From assembly GCA_013396755.1 (NCBI GenBank), contig VWZF01005124.1, positions 14,215 through 78,214 of the forward strand: a DNA stretch of 64,000 bases, in the 5' to 3' direction. This stretch comes from Sclerurus mexicanus. Taxonomy: Eukaryota; Chordata; Aves; Passeriformes; Furnariidae. Under the pieces are notes generated by a model, which was not told the origin of the DNA, made no database searches, and saw only the letters and a program-made list of their open reading frames with translations. This document shows, one piece after another, positions 24,524 to 37,017 of this stretch (positions are counted from its first letter, which is position 1; each line of letters begins with the position of its first letter). A program made the position numbers and the translations under genes.

Positions 24524-24738
24524 ATAATGCTACATCCACTTGGTGGCTGTTCACTACTGGGTTTCCTCAGGGCTCATTGTTGGGGTCGGTCCTACTTAAT
24601 AGCTTTATCAATGATCTGGATGAAAGCACAGAGTGCACCCTCAGTAAATTCACAGACAACACTGAGTTTAGAGGAAATGTTGATCTGCTGGAGGGTGGGA
24701 ATGCTCTGCAGAGGGATCTGGAGGGGCTACATCAGTAG
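24514..24738 (+). pseudogene. CR1 ORF2 reverse transcriptase, catalytic FxDD region remnant
   Basis: A 74-codon frame following the previous piece. It contains TGFPQGSLLGSVLLNSFIND (conserved PQGSxLGPxLF motif) and then CTLSKFTDNTEFRG. In active CR1 enzymes the equivalent position is FADDT, holding the two metal-binding aspartates; here the second is Asn, and Ala is Thr. Next comes DLLEGGNALQRDLEGL, typical of the CR1 thumb region, before a stop. It shows that this copy has lost catalysis even apart from its stops. Confidence 0.88.
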
Positions 24739-26793
24739 CCAAGGCCAATTGTAAGAGATTCAGTTAAGTGCTGGATTCTGCATTTGGGTCACAACAACCT
24801 CATAAACACTACATGTTTGCAGAAGAGTGGCCCAGCAGAAAAGGACCTGGGAATTCTGGTTGACAGCTGGCTGAATATGAGACAGCAGCATGCCCAGGCA
24901 TCCAAAAAGGGCAATGACATCCTGTCCTGTATCAAGAATAGTGTGTCCCACAGAATAAGGGCAGTGACTGTCTCTCTGCATTGGTGAGGCCACATCTCTA
25001 GTGCTGTGTTCAGTTCTGAGTCCCTCACTAGAAGAAGGACCTGGAGGTGTTAGACCATGAAGTTGGAAGGGCAACAAAGCTGATGATTGGTCTAGAGAAT
25101 AGGTGAAGAGGAGGAGAAGAGGAGGCTCAGGGGGGACCTTATAGCTCTCTACAACTACCTGAAAGGTTGTAGCAAGATGGGGGTCAGCCTCTTTTCCCTG
25201 ACAACTAGAAACAGCAAGAGGAAAGAGTCTCAAGCTGTCCCAGGGTGATTCAGGCTGAATACCAGGAATTATTCTTTTTTTCACTGAAAAGGGCGTTATG
25301 CTTTGGATTGGGCTTCCAGGGAGATGGTGGAGTCATCATCCCTAGAAGTGTTCAAGAAATGGCTGGACACAGCATTTAGTGCTGTGGTTTAGTCAACATG
25401 GCGGTGTTTGTTCAAAGGTTGGACTTGGTGGTCTTGGAGGTCTTTTCCAGCGTTAATGATTCTACAAGCATTTTGGAGTATAGCACTATTAAAGTTTAGG
25501 AAGCTGAAAGAGCAAATACCAAAATACTTTATTCACCTCTAAATTCAACTCCTTGTGATGTTAAAAGCACTGCAGATTCATTTTATGTATTAGACTTAGT
25601 CTTTATATCAACATGTTATGCTAAATGTTTCTGATATTATAATTGTAGATGGTTTCCATAGATACATGAAGAAAGACTGACATATTATGGTAAATATTGA
25701 ATTACACTGAGAATGCACTGAAGTGTAAATTTTCAGATGACTACATCTATTTTAGAGATTTTCAGAGAGAAAAGACAAATAGAAGGTTTTATAAAATAAT
25801 AAACTCATGGATAAAATAATATGTTAAACAGAATATGAAAATAAAGTGCTTCCACTTTCAGTACTGAAATTTTCCTCCACTGAATTGAAAGAGACTCAAG
25901 TTCTAGTTGTCATTGTCCCACAAAATCATTTGCCTTAAATGAAAGGTGGAGAAAGAAAAAGTAGTTCAGTTTACCACGGAGAGGTCTGCAGTAAAAATAA
26001 TATAACACAATGGCCAGTGTTCTTCTAGATGCTATTTGCTTTCCAATCTAAACTTTATTAAACAGAAGGAAAAACATCAAATGTATCTTTTCAGTATGCT
26101 TTAGCACCTTTGTTTTTGTAAGAATTCTCTTTTTAATTATTATTGCAATTATTCTTCATTATTGTCATTATTCATCAGTTATTCATAAATATTTTTCCAA
26201 CATTTTCTTAATTGTTTGTGTAATTGATTCTAAATGACATTTCAAATAAATCAGCATTACAGATAACATAAACCTTTCGAGAGAGCCCCTTATGCCTAGG
26301 TTCCCAAAGTCATTGCATGACAAAAACCATTATAGACTACCATCAACATACATGCACAGTTTAAACTTTTAAACAGATAGAAAATAATTACATCATATAT
26401 TTCACTTCAACAAATGATCTTATCTTACCTTGCGCAGATGGGGGCTAGCCCTTGCCCTTTGATACTCCCTGGAATACCAAAAAATCATTGCCCTAACACT
26501 GGTTAACAGCAACTATGCAAGAATGAATCTGTGTTAGCACACAGGACTACTGAGAGATCATTCAGTGACAACACCTAAATGTCGAAATTCTATTGTATCT
26601 TCTGTACAGTTTCATTAAGGTACAATATATATTTATCCAATTTGGAAATACTGTGCTTTCTCTTAAAATGTCACATCACATAATGTCATTGGATCACCTG
26701 CAACTTACTAAACTTAGAAGATAAAATGAATTTTTTAGGAATGTTATGTGCTATGTGAACATAAATCTATCTTTCTTCAAGTATATTCCACCA

Positions 26794-26825
26794 TCTCTCT
26801 CTCTCTCTCTCCGTCTCTCTCTCTC
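26794..26825. repeat. (TC)n microsatellite with one interruption
   Basis: About fifteen CT units with a single CCG interruption near 26811, followed a few bases later by a short TA run (26831-26840). Confidence 0.95.
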
Positions 26826-29351
26826 ACTTTATATATATAATAGAATGCCATGTAATAAATGTCTATCACCAATATCAATATATTTTGTCACAATCTGAAA
26901 ATCACTGAAATGTTGAGTATTTGGATTAGTGCAGCACTTGTTTCAACAGAGGGTGAAAAGCCTTAAAAACACATTAAATGTGACATCACTCATTTACTGA
27001 ATACCCTTACATGTAAACCAACATAAACCTGAAAACATAACAGATAAACAAATACTGAGGACATTCTATGACATTGCCTCATGGTAGTACTACTCCATCA
27101 TTCAGTGAAAGTCATGAAAACGGTGATACTAGGTACTATATCATGTCATTGTGAACAGAACGGAGTCCATTGTTGTTGGTCAATAGAAATGAAACTTTTC
27201 AAAGTCTGTTTTATTTCTGAATTTTGTCAAAATATTTCTTAGTTGCTTATGAAAAGGTTGCATCAAAAAGACTGGCTACATTTTGTGGGCTATCTGCAAG
27301 AGTCAAAATCCATCTTTTATTGCTTTGAATAAAGATCAGAACTAAGAAAAAGCTTAAACTGCACAGGTTAAGTATAGTGTCTTGGTTCAGGTACAGAAGA
27401 TCAGATTATATAACAGTTGATTTTTGCAGAAACAGAAGCAAAATCTCTAACTTATTTTCTTAATACAGCTAACACTGCTAATGTCTCTCCTACAAAATAA
27501 ATACAATTAAAATACAACTAAAAGAGGGAAAAAAATTAAAATCAAGCAAAACAAACAACAAAAACCCCAAAACCGACCAATCAAAAAACAAACTAAAACA
27601 AAACAGGAAGGAAAAAAAAAAGAACAACTCAGCTTATCACAATTCTTTTCCACGTTCTCTTTTCTTCTGTGTCGTGAGTTGGTTGGTGGTTTTTGAACTG
27701 ATCAAGGGATCTTGCATTTGCAAATATTTCCTGTTAGTCTTCAGATTCCAATTCCACAGTTTCTATAGATTTACTCTCTAAAGTGATTCTAATGTACAGA
27801 ATTACTGTGAAGACCAAGCCTTTGGGACAAAAGAAAACTCGGTGAGCTTTAAACAAAAAGACTTAGTGGTTCTCAACTAACAAGGAAAAGATTTTGCTCT
27901 AAGTATGTTACAAAATGCTACATTATACTTTTTTAAATAATTCATTTCCTTTTGTATTCATCCAGTTTTATATGCATACAATTGTTCATGCCCTCTAATG
28001 TTATTTTAGGTGATGTGTGTACTTTAGAAGAACACAGTTTATGTTGGAAAAGATACTAGAAAAAGTAAACAAGTCACTAACTCTGTCCACATCAATGTAG
28101 AAGAAGTTCATGCAATTTAACTACTGGTTTGAATTATTGATTTCTTGTTTAGATTAATCAACTTCTCCATAAACACTTGTAAAACTAATACACTGCAATT
28201 AAGAGGATGAGATATGTAACAGATTGTGCTCATCGAATAATTATACATCTCGGTTTAAAAGATACTAAAGTGTTTCCCACCAAATGGGTTATTACTTTTC
28301 AAGGCAGGATTCAGCATCACAATCCCCTATTTTTCCAGTTTTTTCATCATTTCTGTAACATTTAAAAATGTAAGGCAGTAAACAACAGAAGATGAGGAAA
28401 CAAACAAGAAACAAAATTGTGTTTAATTTCTAAGTGTTTTGGGTCTGAGCTTGTTGTATTTTCTCTATGAAACAAAACCAAAATCCTCAAAAAAAATTGA
28501 GAAAGTGGAGCATCCAGAGACTATTTGTTCTTTTACAAAAAAAAAACCCTGCGGATAATACATTGCTACAATGAGTTGTACTTTTTCTTTGGGGTTTTGC
28601 TTAAGTATCTTGAAGTTCAGTCAACTGGAATTCATTACTATCTTCTAGAGGGAAATATTTTAGGGAAATATTTTCACTCTTTCATGAAAGATACTCATAA
28701 TTCAAGATTAATCTGAATATAAGAATACTAGTTCACTTCTGAGAAGCATGTAACTTCATCACCAAGAAAGCATATCACAAATTCGTAGTGCATGGTACGA
28801 ACATGGATATACTAATAGATATGCAGTATATTTAGACAGGTTGCATAGCAAACCAAATTACGGTCTTTAATTTTTACACTGCTCTAAAGACACATTGTAT
28901 TTGTAATTAAAATCTGAAACTGTTTAATTAGAAAATAGTAAATTATATATCTTTGAAGAATTTTCCCTGAGATGATGTGTTACTTCATATTTTGAATAGC
29001 ATAACTATTGATAGTCTAGATTCATTTATTTTGCGTGTGCATACAACACTATAGAGTGATAGTATAAAGGATATCTGTTGTGCTAAATTTGAAGAAAACA
29101 GTTAATTCAGTGTGGGAATGGAATCAGATCTGCTCTTTTACATGAGACTGAAGAGAAATATTAAAAATATCAAGTCTGTCCACAGGTACTGAATACAAAT
29201 TTTTCAGCTTGCAACTTCAAACAATAAAAACAACCCAAGGCACAACAGAAAGAGACATAAAGATTGGCAAATTGATGTTCTGTATTATCATTAGGACAAT
29301 GCTGAAGGTTAGTAATGGTTCTCTATTTATTGGACTAGACAACTAGAATTG

Positions 29352-29400
29352 ATAGATAATTAAACAGAGAATTAGATAGAGAACTAAATAGAGAATTAAA
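29352..29400. repeat. Short degenerate ~12-bp tandem repeat
   Basis: About four imperfect units of the form TAGATAGAGAAY/TAAATAGAGAAT follow each other. Composition is purine- and AT-rich. It is a small minisatellite-like patch without other features. Confidence 0.7.
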
Positions 29401-30609
29401 ATCAGCAAAACTAAGCCTGAAAAGGGCCTAAGTTTTGAATGCTCCTTTTCATGCAAGTCTTTATCAGCCTTAAACAAAAAGGTCAGTTTTAATCAGACAT
29501 TTAATGCCATTAAAATCCTAGAAAAAAGGGCATTAATACGACATTAGAAACAAAGGATAAGATCTCAAATTTGATACAAAAAGAAAGATCAGATATTATT
29601 TATGAAAACCTCCAATTTAGTCAAGAAGTCCCTAACTTGCTCTTTCTTTATTCAAGGATTGTCTTACTCTATTGTAGTTGCATTTATTGTGATTATCATC
29701 TGAATATTTTGGGAAACAAATCAATGTAAAAATATAAAAGTTATCTGCTGGACCTAAGAAGTTTTGTTTTAGACACAGACAGATCTGGCTGTAGTAATCT
29801 TAGATTTGCTAAAAGTTATCTTTAATAGTTCATTGCATTGAAAGACAGGACAAAGATAAATTCAGGTATTCAGGGGAAAAAAGGGGGAAAGAAATGCAAA
29901 TAATGAAAAATAATTTTTTTCCTCAAAGAAATACTGTTTGCAGGTATCTGCCAGAAAACAATCCCATGAACTGGAAAGAGCAAATCATATGCACTTTTTC
30001 CCTTTCTTTCTAATATGATAACGTGAACTGAAGAGATAAGCAATAGCTAAGATATGTGGGATGCAATAAACATTTTCATTCCTTTGCATTCTATGTTCCT
30101 AAGCAAATTAATAGAACAATCTCTAGGTTCATTCACTGAGAACTGGCTGCAGAGGTGGATAGAGTGAAATTGTCTTTTCTTTATGTCCAAAGAAAAAGGC
30201 AGAACAGAGTTTCACTGGCATTTGATGTGAATCTGCCAGTAACTCAAATGAAACAAACAGAAACTATATTTAGGAAGTCAAAACTGAATTCTGTGACATT
30301 CCCAGGCTAGATTTGAATTTGTCAAGTCAGAGGTAATCAGTAGACATGCATACTTTTATAGTGGCACAAGAAGAGAGCAGTTTTGCAGAAAAGATCTGTG
30401 GTTACAACAGATCACTAGATGGATAGGAGCCAACAGTGTCATCCTTTTACTAAATATATGTGTGTATGTATATATATATGTACATAAATGATTAGCAGGA
30501 AATAAAAAAAAAAAACAGTCAATAGCTTTGATTGAAACACTGTTGTCATTTTTGTACACTGCAACTCAAGAAATTAGCGATGTAATGAGTGCAGAAGGAA
30601 AAGATAAGT

Positions 30610-30990
30610 AGGGATCTAGAAATAATGGTCTACAAGCAAGGACTGAAAAATATTCCAGTGCTTAGTCTAAAAAGGAGACAGGTGTTAGGAATACAATTGC
30701 TGTTCTCAGATGCATTAAAGGCATCAAGAGAATAATCCACAATGAATGTGAATCAGTAAAATTATAAGGGTTTTTTGCTGCAAAAAGAGGGACTTAGGTT
30801 AGATATTAAAAGACACTCTCTAGTCATAACAATACTAAAACTTTGGAATAAGCTGTCTGGGGAGTCACCATAATTTAAGATCTTGAGAAAATATATATGT
30901 TGAAAGCATTTAAACATAATTCATCCTTCTTGACGCTATACAGAGTGATATAGATGACTTCTTGAGGTCTCTTTACAAACGTTTATTCTA
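30610..30990 (+). mobile_element. Ancient CR1 3' fragment
   Basis: Diverged CR1 tail on the plus strand. A GGACTTAGGTTAGATATTAA step near 30790 corresponds to the 'gagatttaggttagatattaggaa' part after ORF2. TTTGGAATAAGCTGTCTGGG near 30842 corresponds to 'tggaataggctgcccaggga'. The end reads GATGACTTCTTGAGGTCTCT near 30953 with a final TTTATTCT. There is no coding capacity. It is among the oldest CR1 copies here. Confidence 0.7.
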
Positions 30991-33900
30991 AAATAGTGTC
31001 AAACATGAATAAAATTAGCAATTATAATATAAGGGATCATAGAATCAACCTCACTGCCAGAGCCATTTTCCTCAAATTTCTATCAAATTTTCTCTCACAA
31101 CTTTTTACCCATTGTTTTAGATAAAGCCACCAAGGTGAAAAGTACTACTGTTGTAAAGTAGGTAGTTTTGTAGGTATTTTAAAGAGTAAACAACTGAACC
31201 ATCAAAAATAAGCAGATAACCAGGCAGGCATCAAGGACGATGATAGTATTAAATTTTTTATAACTCAACTATGAGTTAAAAACAAATCTAAATATCATGT
31301 TAGTGTATTCAGGGTGAACAAACGCTTGGCTTAGTCTTTATACAAGGAAAGAAAAACATACACCAGCATAATCCCAAACTAAGATCTTCCTCTCAGGAAC
31401 CTCTGACCAGCTGCTAAGTCAGGTGCCTGTACCTGAACATTGCTGCACATGAACACTTAAAGCTGAAGGTATTGCTTCGATTCTATTCAAATTTAGAAAT
31501 GATAATTAGCTGAAATGAAGCTCTCAGAGTATGAGAGTACCTTTTTTTAAAGGGAGAAAACTTTGATGGAGATGCTCAGTATGAAAACAATGTGAAATAT
31601 CTCATTGCATTTCTTGGCATACATTTGGCAAGATACAGGGAGATACAGGGAGACAGAAAAAATCACCTTCATCTGGAGAGGCCTGTTTTGAGAGAAGACA
31701 CAACTAAATCCACCAGAGGGAGGTATATTTTCCTTTTCTTTGGCAAGTGCCACAGTGCTGCAATTGCCACCTTTAGAAAAGGAGTAATAATTCAGTGAAA
31801 GAAAAAATACTTTGATCAAATACATACTTAGATCTATTTATATGATTTGTAGGAAACAGTGCATGAGTCTAAATGACTCCTTGGAAAGGACCAAACACAT
31901 TCCTGTCTACCAAGAGTAGTCTGCAGTGACAATCCAGTAACAAGATGTGAAGGTTTGGTCTCTCAATGTTCAAAGCAGGGCTCTAAGCAAAAGTGGTCTA
32001 CCTGATTTCAAAAGCCACGGTGATAAACCAGAAATACACTTGCTGACTGGACAGAGACAAGTGAAGCCATTTAAAACTTTTAAGCTATTAATCAAAGCTG
32101 CTCAGCACTTTGTGCAGATTTTTAAGACAGACTTACTGCGCTTGCTCAGCTAACTTGTCTGGGCTAGTTTGTCACTTAATTCTGTGTCAGCTCTATCTGG
32201 AGGAAAAGGGTACTTCCACTAATGGTGTACAGCAGTCTGGAGGCCTGTCATTAAGATCTGTGTAAGGAAAAGCTCTTCATGCATACTTAAGCTACAGGGG
32301 TTTTTTTAACTGAATTTTCAGCATAAGGATTTTAGAAAAAAAGCTACAGCTTTACCCACTGTCAGAATGTGTAAAGTGCAACACAACAATGCTACGAAAA
32401 GTCTAACCTACAATATTTTTCTTGTCTGTCCATGGACAGGTTCAGTGAGGGTAAGAAGCTGGTCTGTGTCAGAAACATAAAGGTATGTAAAGTATGTAAA
32501 AAACATACCTTTCTTCCCTTTACAACATCTTATATGGAAATGATACAAGCTCATCTGTATGATCTTTCTGTCATTGAAGCATAATATATAACTGACTATT
32601 TCAAAGTAATTGATCACAGTAATATATTCTATCTAGAATATGATCTGCTGGGAGTGATGATATTACATGTAAAGAATAATAATCTTTTCATCATATAGCT
32701 GTCTCAGAAGACATTTCAAGGATAGCTGTTTCAGAACTGGAAAGAAAGTTTATCTTCTTGCCAAGCTGAAAAAAAATTAAATCAATGATTCTGGACTAGA
32801 GAGAATAAAGCATGATATTGTTTTAAATATTAATTATTTCAGTTTTCTATGGCACATATTAAAATAAGCTTTATTTCAAATGCTGAAAATGGAAAAAAGA
32901 TTGCCTGAGTCCTTCTTAAAATAATTACTATGACAATATAGCGGCCCATGGTGTTTGTAAATATGCATCTACCACTTATCAGAAGTCAAATTACAGAAAC
33001 AAAACACAGCTGCTATTTCTAGGTGATCATGAATAAAACAACATACCATTTTCCACAAATGCACACTAAATTGCCAAAACTTTAGTTTTGGGATAGAAAC
33101 ATGTTTTGGAAAAAAAGGGGGAAAAATTGTGAGTGAGAATATTTTTTTTCCTACTAAGTTAATCAGTACTACAAATTAAGTTATAAATTACATTCTAAAG
33201 ATAAATACAAATTGCATTTGAGAGTTTTAAATGAGGACAGAGCCTGGCTTTTTTAATCACTGGAAAAAAAAAAAAAAGCCAAGAAAACTTGCAGAAAGGG
33301 TTTTAAAAAAATTTCACTCACATCTGTTTATTCATTTTTATCTTATGCTCTAAACTCCGTTGTATATTGAAGATGATATTCACCCATCTGTTTTAATATG
33401 AATGATTCAGTTCCTTCTAACACTTGTATGCAAATAGAAATGCATAAATTACTAAGTATATTGGCAATTAAAGCATTATATTATATGCAGTTAAAATTAT
33501 TTTGAACTTTTGCTATTGACTCTTCTAGAAATGTCCATTATTCATCAAGTAAAATTTTAAAAAAATGATAGAATAGAGCTGCCAAAATCACTGCCTATGC
33601 TATATGTTGGTCTAATGAAATATGCAGACAAAACTGTAAAACTTAATCAGTTTAAGATGGAAACAGAAAATCAACTTCTACTCTCACATTTTTTACCTAT
33701 GAATACAGGTAACTGTTTATAGTTTCATGTTAATTTTAAGCAGAAATCTTAAGAAGCCTTTTTACCCTTTTTGCCTTCCTTTGAGGCTGTTCATAAATTA
33801 ATTAACATTTTAATCCCTTAATCACTGGCCTTTGGTGTTGTCATGCTATATACAGATCATATCAAACTGGGGATCTGACAGTTACTGACTCTGGAAAAGC

Positions 33901-34301
33901 TTTGATTTAAAACAGTATCAAATACCAGGCATCTTGTTTAAATTGATTATTTGATTCTACATATTTTTTTTTACTTTTTTATTCCTTTCTAAAGCAGATC
34001 TCCAGCTGTTGCTGTTTCACATCACCAATATACATCACCAGAGTAATGTTGCTTCATGCTGCTGATACTGATATGACAATCACAATGATTCCACACACTT
34101 TGATGATTTGAATTGTTATTTGGAACTCAACTCTCACATAATAGGAGTCAGACCAACAAGATAAACTTTAAAAAAATTGCTCAACAACAACTCTCCAAAT
34201 AATGTCTGCCTTTTATTGCATATACCACACAACTTCCAGGAGGAGACTTTGTTTTCTAATGCTAAACCAGGCTGATAAATAAAGAGGTCCTGTTAAGACA
34301 T
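30991..34301. other. AT-rich non-coding DNA, no gene seen
   Basis: Nothing recognisable. It holds two short frames on opposite strands at 31547-31825, a small inverted repeat near 32481-32514 (AAAGGTATGT against ACATACCTTT) and A-rich runs near 33262-33277. None looks like an exon. Confidence 0.55.
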
Positions 34302-35046
34302 TATAGAATCATAGAATCAACTAGGCTGGAAAAAACCTCTTAGATCATTGAGTCCAACCTTTGATCTAACAGTGCCCTGCCTACTAGACCATGGCACTAA
34401 GTGCCACATCCAGTCTCTTCTTAAATACCTGTGCAGCTCATTCCAATGCCCTATTGCTCTTTCTGGAAAGAACTTCTTTCTAATGTCAAACTAAACCTCT
34501 CCTGGCATGGCTTAAGACTGTACCTTCTTGTTCTACTGCTGGTTGCCTGGGAGAAGAGACCAACCCCTATCTGGCTACAACTCTATTCCAGGTGGTTGTA
34601 GAGAACGATAAGGTCACCCCTGAGCCTCCTCTTCTCCAGGCTAAACAACCCCAGCTCCCTCAGCCACTTCTCACAGGACTTGTGCTCCAGGCCCTTCACC
34701 AGTCTTGTTGCCCTTCTCTGGACCCACTCCAGCACCTCAATTTCCTTCCTAAATTGAGGGACCCAGAGCTGGACACAGTACTGGAGGTGAAGCCTCACCA
34801 GTGCTGAGTACTGAGATAGAATTACTTCCTTGGTCCTGTTGGCCACACTATTCCTGATACAGGCCAGGATGCCATTGGCCTTCTTGGACACCTGGGCACA
34901 CTGCTGGCTCATGTTCAGTTTCCTATAAATCCAAACCCCCAGGTCCCTTTCTGCCTGGCTGCTCTCCAGCCACTCTGTACCCAGCCTGTAGTACTGCATG
35001 GGGCTGTTGTGGCCAAAGTGCAGGACCCAGCACTTGGACATGGCAT
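34302..35046 (-). mobile_element. CR1 LINE, 5'-truncated, best-preserved copy
   Basis: Read on the minus strand, the element starts abruptly inside ORF2 near 35046 and runs to the terminal octamers at 34302-34318 (plus strand TATAGAATCATAGAATCAA). Plus-strand landmarks include TTGTTGCCCTTCTCTGGACC near 34706 and ACCCAGAGCTGGACACAGTACTGG near 34760. The ORF2 C-terminus is still open over about 150 codons (next entry). Low divergence from my memory of CR1 makes this the youngest CR1 in the window. The left end is intact and the right end truncated, the usual CR1 insertion form. Confidence 0.95.
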
Positions 35047-35080
35047 TTAGAAGTGAATGTTTATAAAAAACAAGGTGCAA
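34583..35080 (-). pseudogene. CR1 ORF2 C-terminal (thumb/connection) fragment
   Basis: A 165-codon open frame whose first dozen codons lie in flanking DNA beyond the element end. From about residue 14 it follows the CR1 ORF2 C-terminus: CWVLHFGHNSPMQYYRLG, then AERDLGVWIYRKLNMSQQCAQ near residue 43, ANGILACIRNSVANR near residue 68, VLEWVQRRATRLVKGLEHKS near residue 112, and LGLFSLEKRRLRGDLI near residue 143. It includes no endonuclease and no reverse transcriptase catalytic motif, so it cannot support retrotransposition. Being open over this length with no frameshift indicates recent insertion or chance survival, not a functional gene. Confidence 0.92.
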
Positions 35081-36889
35081 AGCAGATCATCTGCAGAGGA
35101 CAATTCAGGCTGGAAAAAGATTCTAAGCAGAAGAGGAAATATTCATAGAAGGTTCCTTGGCTTTTAACTGCAGCTCTTTGTTGTATATAGTTTCCGAACT
35201 TTATAGTCATGATCCTGGCATTCAAAAAGATGAAGTATTTCCAGTTGTTCTGGTTTGAGAATTGTCCTTTGAAATTCTCAGTTTCTAATGAAAATCTTCT
35301 TTCTATAGAGGAAACACTGAACAGGAGAAGTTTATCAGTTGTAACTCCTAACTGGTAGAGAATAAGACCTTCTGCCTGCTTCTTAACATAACTCAGGAGA
35401 CCTGTGATAATTGAGAACTCCCTATTCAAACATTATTTTACTGGATACCAAAACTGCAAAATATCTATGAAATTGTTAGGCAAGAAATAACCTTTGAAGC
35501 TCTGCAGTAGAACACCTAGCTCACATATTCTCTTTGTGAGTCCCCCTGGTCTCTCCCAATAGATATACATCTATGTATCTATGTATCTATGCATATTTAT
35601 ATACGTTATTATGTGCATATTTATAAATAGAAATATATATTCAAGAATCTACTGAGATAACTACACCTAATGATTAAAAAACCCCTATTTTTATTGTTTA
35701 GGAAGTTAAGAATTAATCTGATTATCATTAAGAATTTTACAATCATTATGAATAATGTAGCAGTTAACAGAAGCTGCTTTTGATGGAACCTGTTAAGAGA
35801 ATAGAGCTAGCCTTGAGTTTTTCTCCCTAACATTGTGAGAAAGCTAATATAGAAACAGAATAATTTCTGCATATTTTATGGTTTGTGCCTTATGAACATT
35901 GTTAGTGTGTCTTAAATTTAAGCACCATGTACAAAAAACAGCAACAATGTTCTTGCTATGTTAGACAAAATTCTATGTTCATGTTTGTTTCTGAGAAACC
36001 TGTTGATAACCTGACTCTGATGTCCATTTCTTTTAAAATTAAGAAACCACAAAACCCCCTGTTAAATAACTTAAAGAATAGTTAATATGTCTTTGAAAAA
36101 TACAATTAAGTAATTAATTAAGTTCATAAATCAATGCAGGTTCATAACTGATTCCCAGCAAAGCAATGTTAATGCAATGTCTTGTTTAGATCAAGGGTAA
36201 TTAACTGAGCAGTTAATTTTTGATCATTTCAATTGTTTCATTAAAATAGTTTTTCTTTCTCACTTTGCACAACTTCTATGGCTATTACAGACAAGTGTTC
36301 TATTCTATATTGAGTTCTGATATGGCAATTTTGACCTATATATATTTAAAAGTTTAAGATGATTCCTGTACTGTAATTTGACTGATATCATACTACCAGT
36401 TTAATTATGTTATCTGCTATTAAAATAATTGGTGATTAATTTGTAAAAGAAGATATGATACCGAAAAAATATCAATGCATGTGGCTTTTACAGATGAAGT
36501 AGTTTAGTCTCAATGTCTAAAATGTTGACTTTTAAATGTTGCTTTAAAATCCCCATTGCAATTTTAGTTTTAAAACTTAGATTTCTTTGACTTAAAGTGT
36601 TGTCCTTCAATCAATCGCACAGAACCATGTAATCTGAAATATGTAAAGAAAAAACAGTGAAAGGGGAAAAAAATAAAAATCCATAGTGGTAAGAGTGGTC
36701 TAAGCAAATTAAGAATCAAAAATGAAGCTTCATAAATGTGCAGGACAAGGGAGGGAAACTTAAATAGTGCTATATTATATATAATAGTATCTTCAAGCTA
36801 AAAATACTGCTGTCAGAAGAAATCTCTATTATACCAAGGAGCTGCTACTGAAAGGTATTAGAGTAATGAGAACAGTAATTCTTGTACAA
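35047..36889. other. AT-rich non-coding DNA, no gene seen
   Basis: Contains a TCTATGTA-type tract near 35566-35600 and TA-rich patches. The minus-strand frame 35429-35061 (122 codons) borders the CR1 and has no recognisable domain or start context. Confidence 0.5.
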
Positions 36890-37017
36890 AGAATCACACT
36901 ATACTCTCAGGGACACAGTGTATGACTCTTGGGGATGTTCCTGCACAGGGCTGAGTTGGGCTTGATGATCCTTATGGGACCCTTCCAACTCAACATATTC
37001 TGTGATTCTGTGAGGTT
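36890..37017 (+). mobile_element. CR1 3' terminal fragment
   Basis: About 130 bases ending TTGGGCTTGATGATCCTTAT...CCCTTCCAACTCAACATATT followed by CTGTGATTCTGTGA. This is the characteristic CR1 3' end with its terminal octamer repeats. It is severely 5'-truncated, carrying only untranslated sequence. Confidence 0.85.

Larger units (their letters stand above)
22905..25468 (+). mobile_element. CR1 LINE, longest copy in window, 5'-truncated and inactive
   Basis: Order of parts on the plus strand: the end of ORF1 (about 22908-22985, stop TGA 22983-22985, one-base frameshift before it); the ORF2 start (reading NACSMGNKLEELQ, about 23087-23125); the endonuclease with its GDFN motif at 23446-23458; a shortened endonuclease C-terminus; the pre-RT linker (KDNKKCFYKYINKK, 23779-23820); and reverse transcriptase across 24149-24740. 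The palm motif YLDFSKVFD is kept near 24386-24412, but the catalytic FADD-type site reads FTDN (about 24646-24657). There is also a run of valines near 24362-24384. The C-terminal ORF2 DNA and the 3' tail (GGTCTTTTCC...AATGATTCTAC) end near 25468. Many stops and deletions make it a fossil. Its 5' end starts inside ORF1, as expected for target-primed reverse transcription. Confidence 0.92.
25469..30609. other. AT-rich non-coding DNA, no gene seen
   Basis: No recognised gene or interspersed repeat. It contains a (TC)n microsatellite at 26794-26825, an A/C-rich tract near 27530-27625, a ~12-bp tandem at 29352-29400 and a TA/TG patch near 30453-30486. Open frames are all below 70 codons. Confidence 0.55.

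Noticed and set aside
24760..25284. The longest open frame in the window, 174 codons on the minus strand
   Set aside because: It is antisense to the CR1 ORF2 C-terminus and 3' region of the plus-strand element at 22905-25468. It has no domain of its own.
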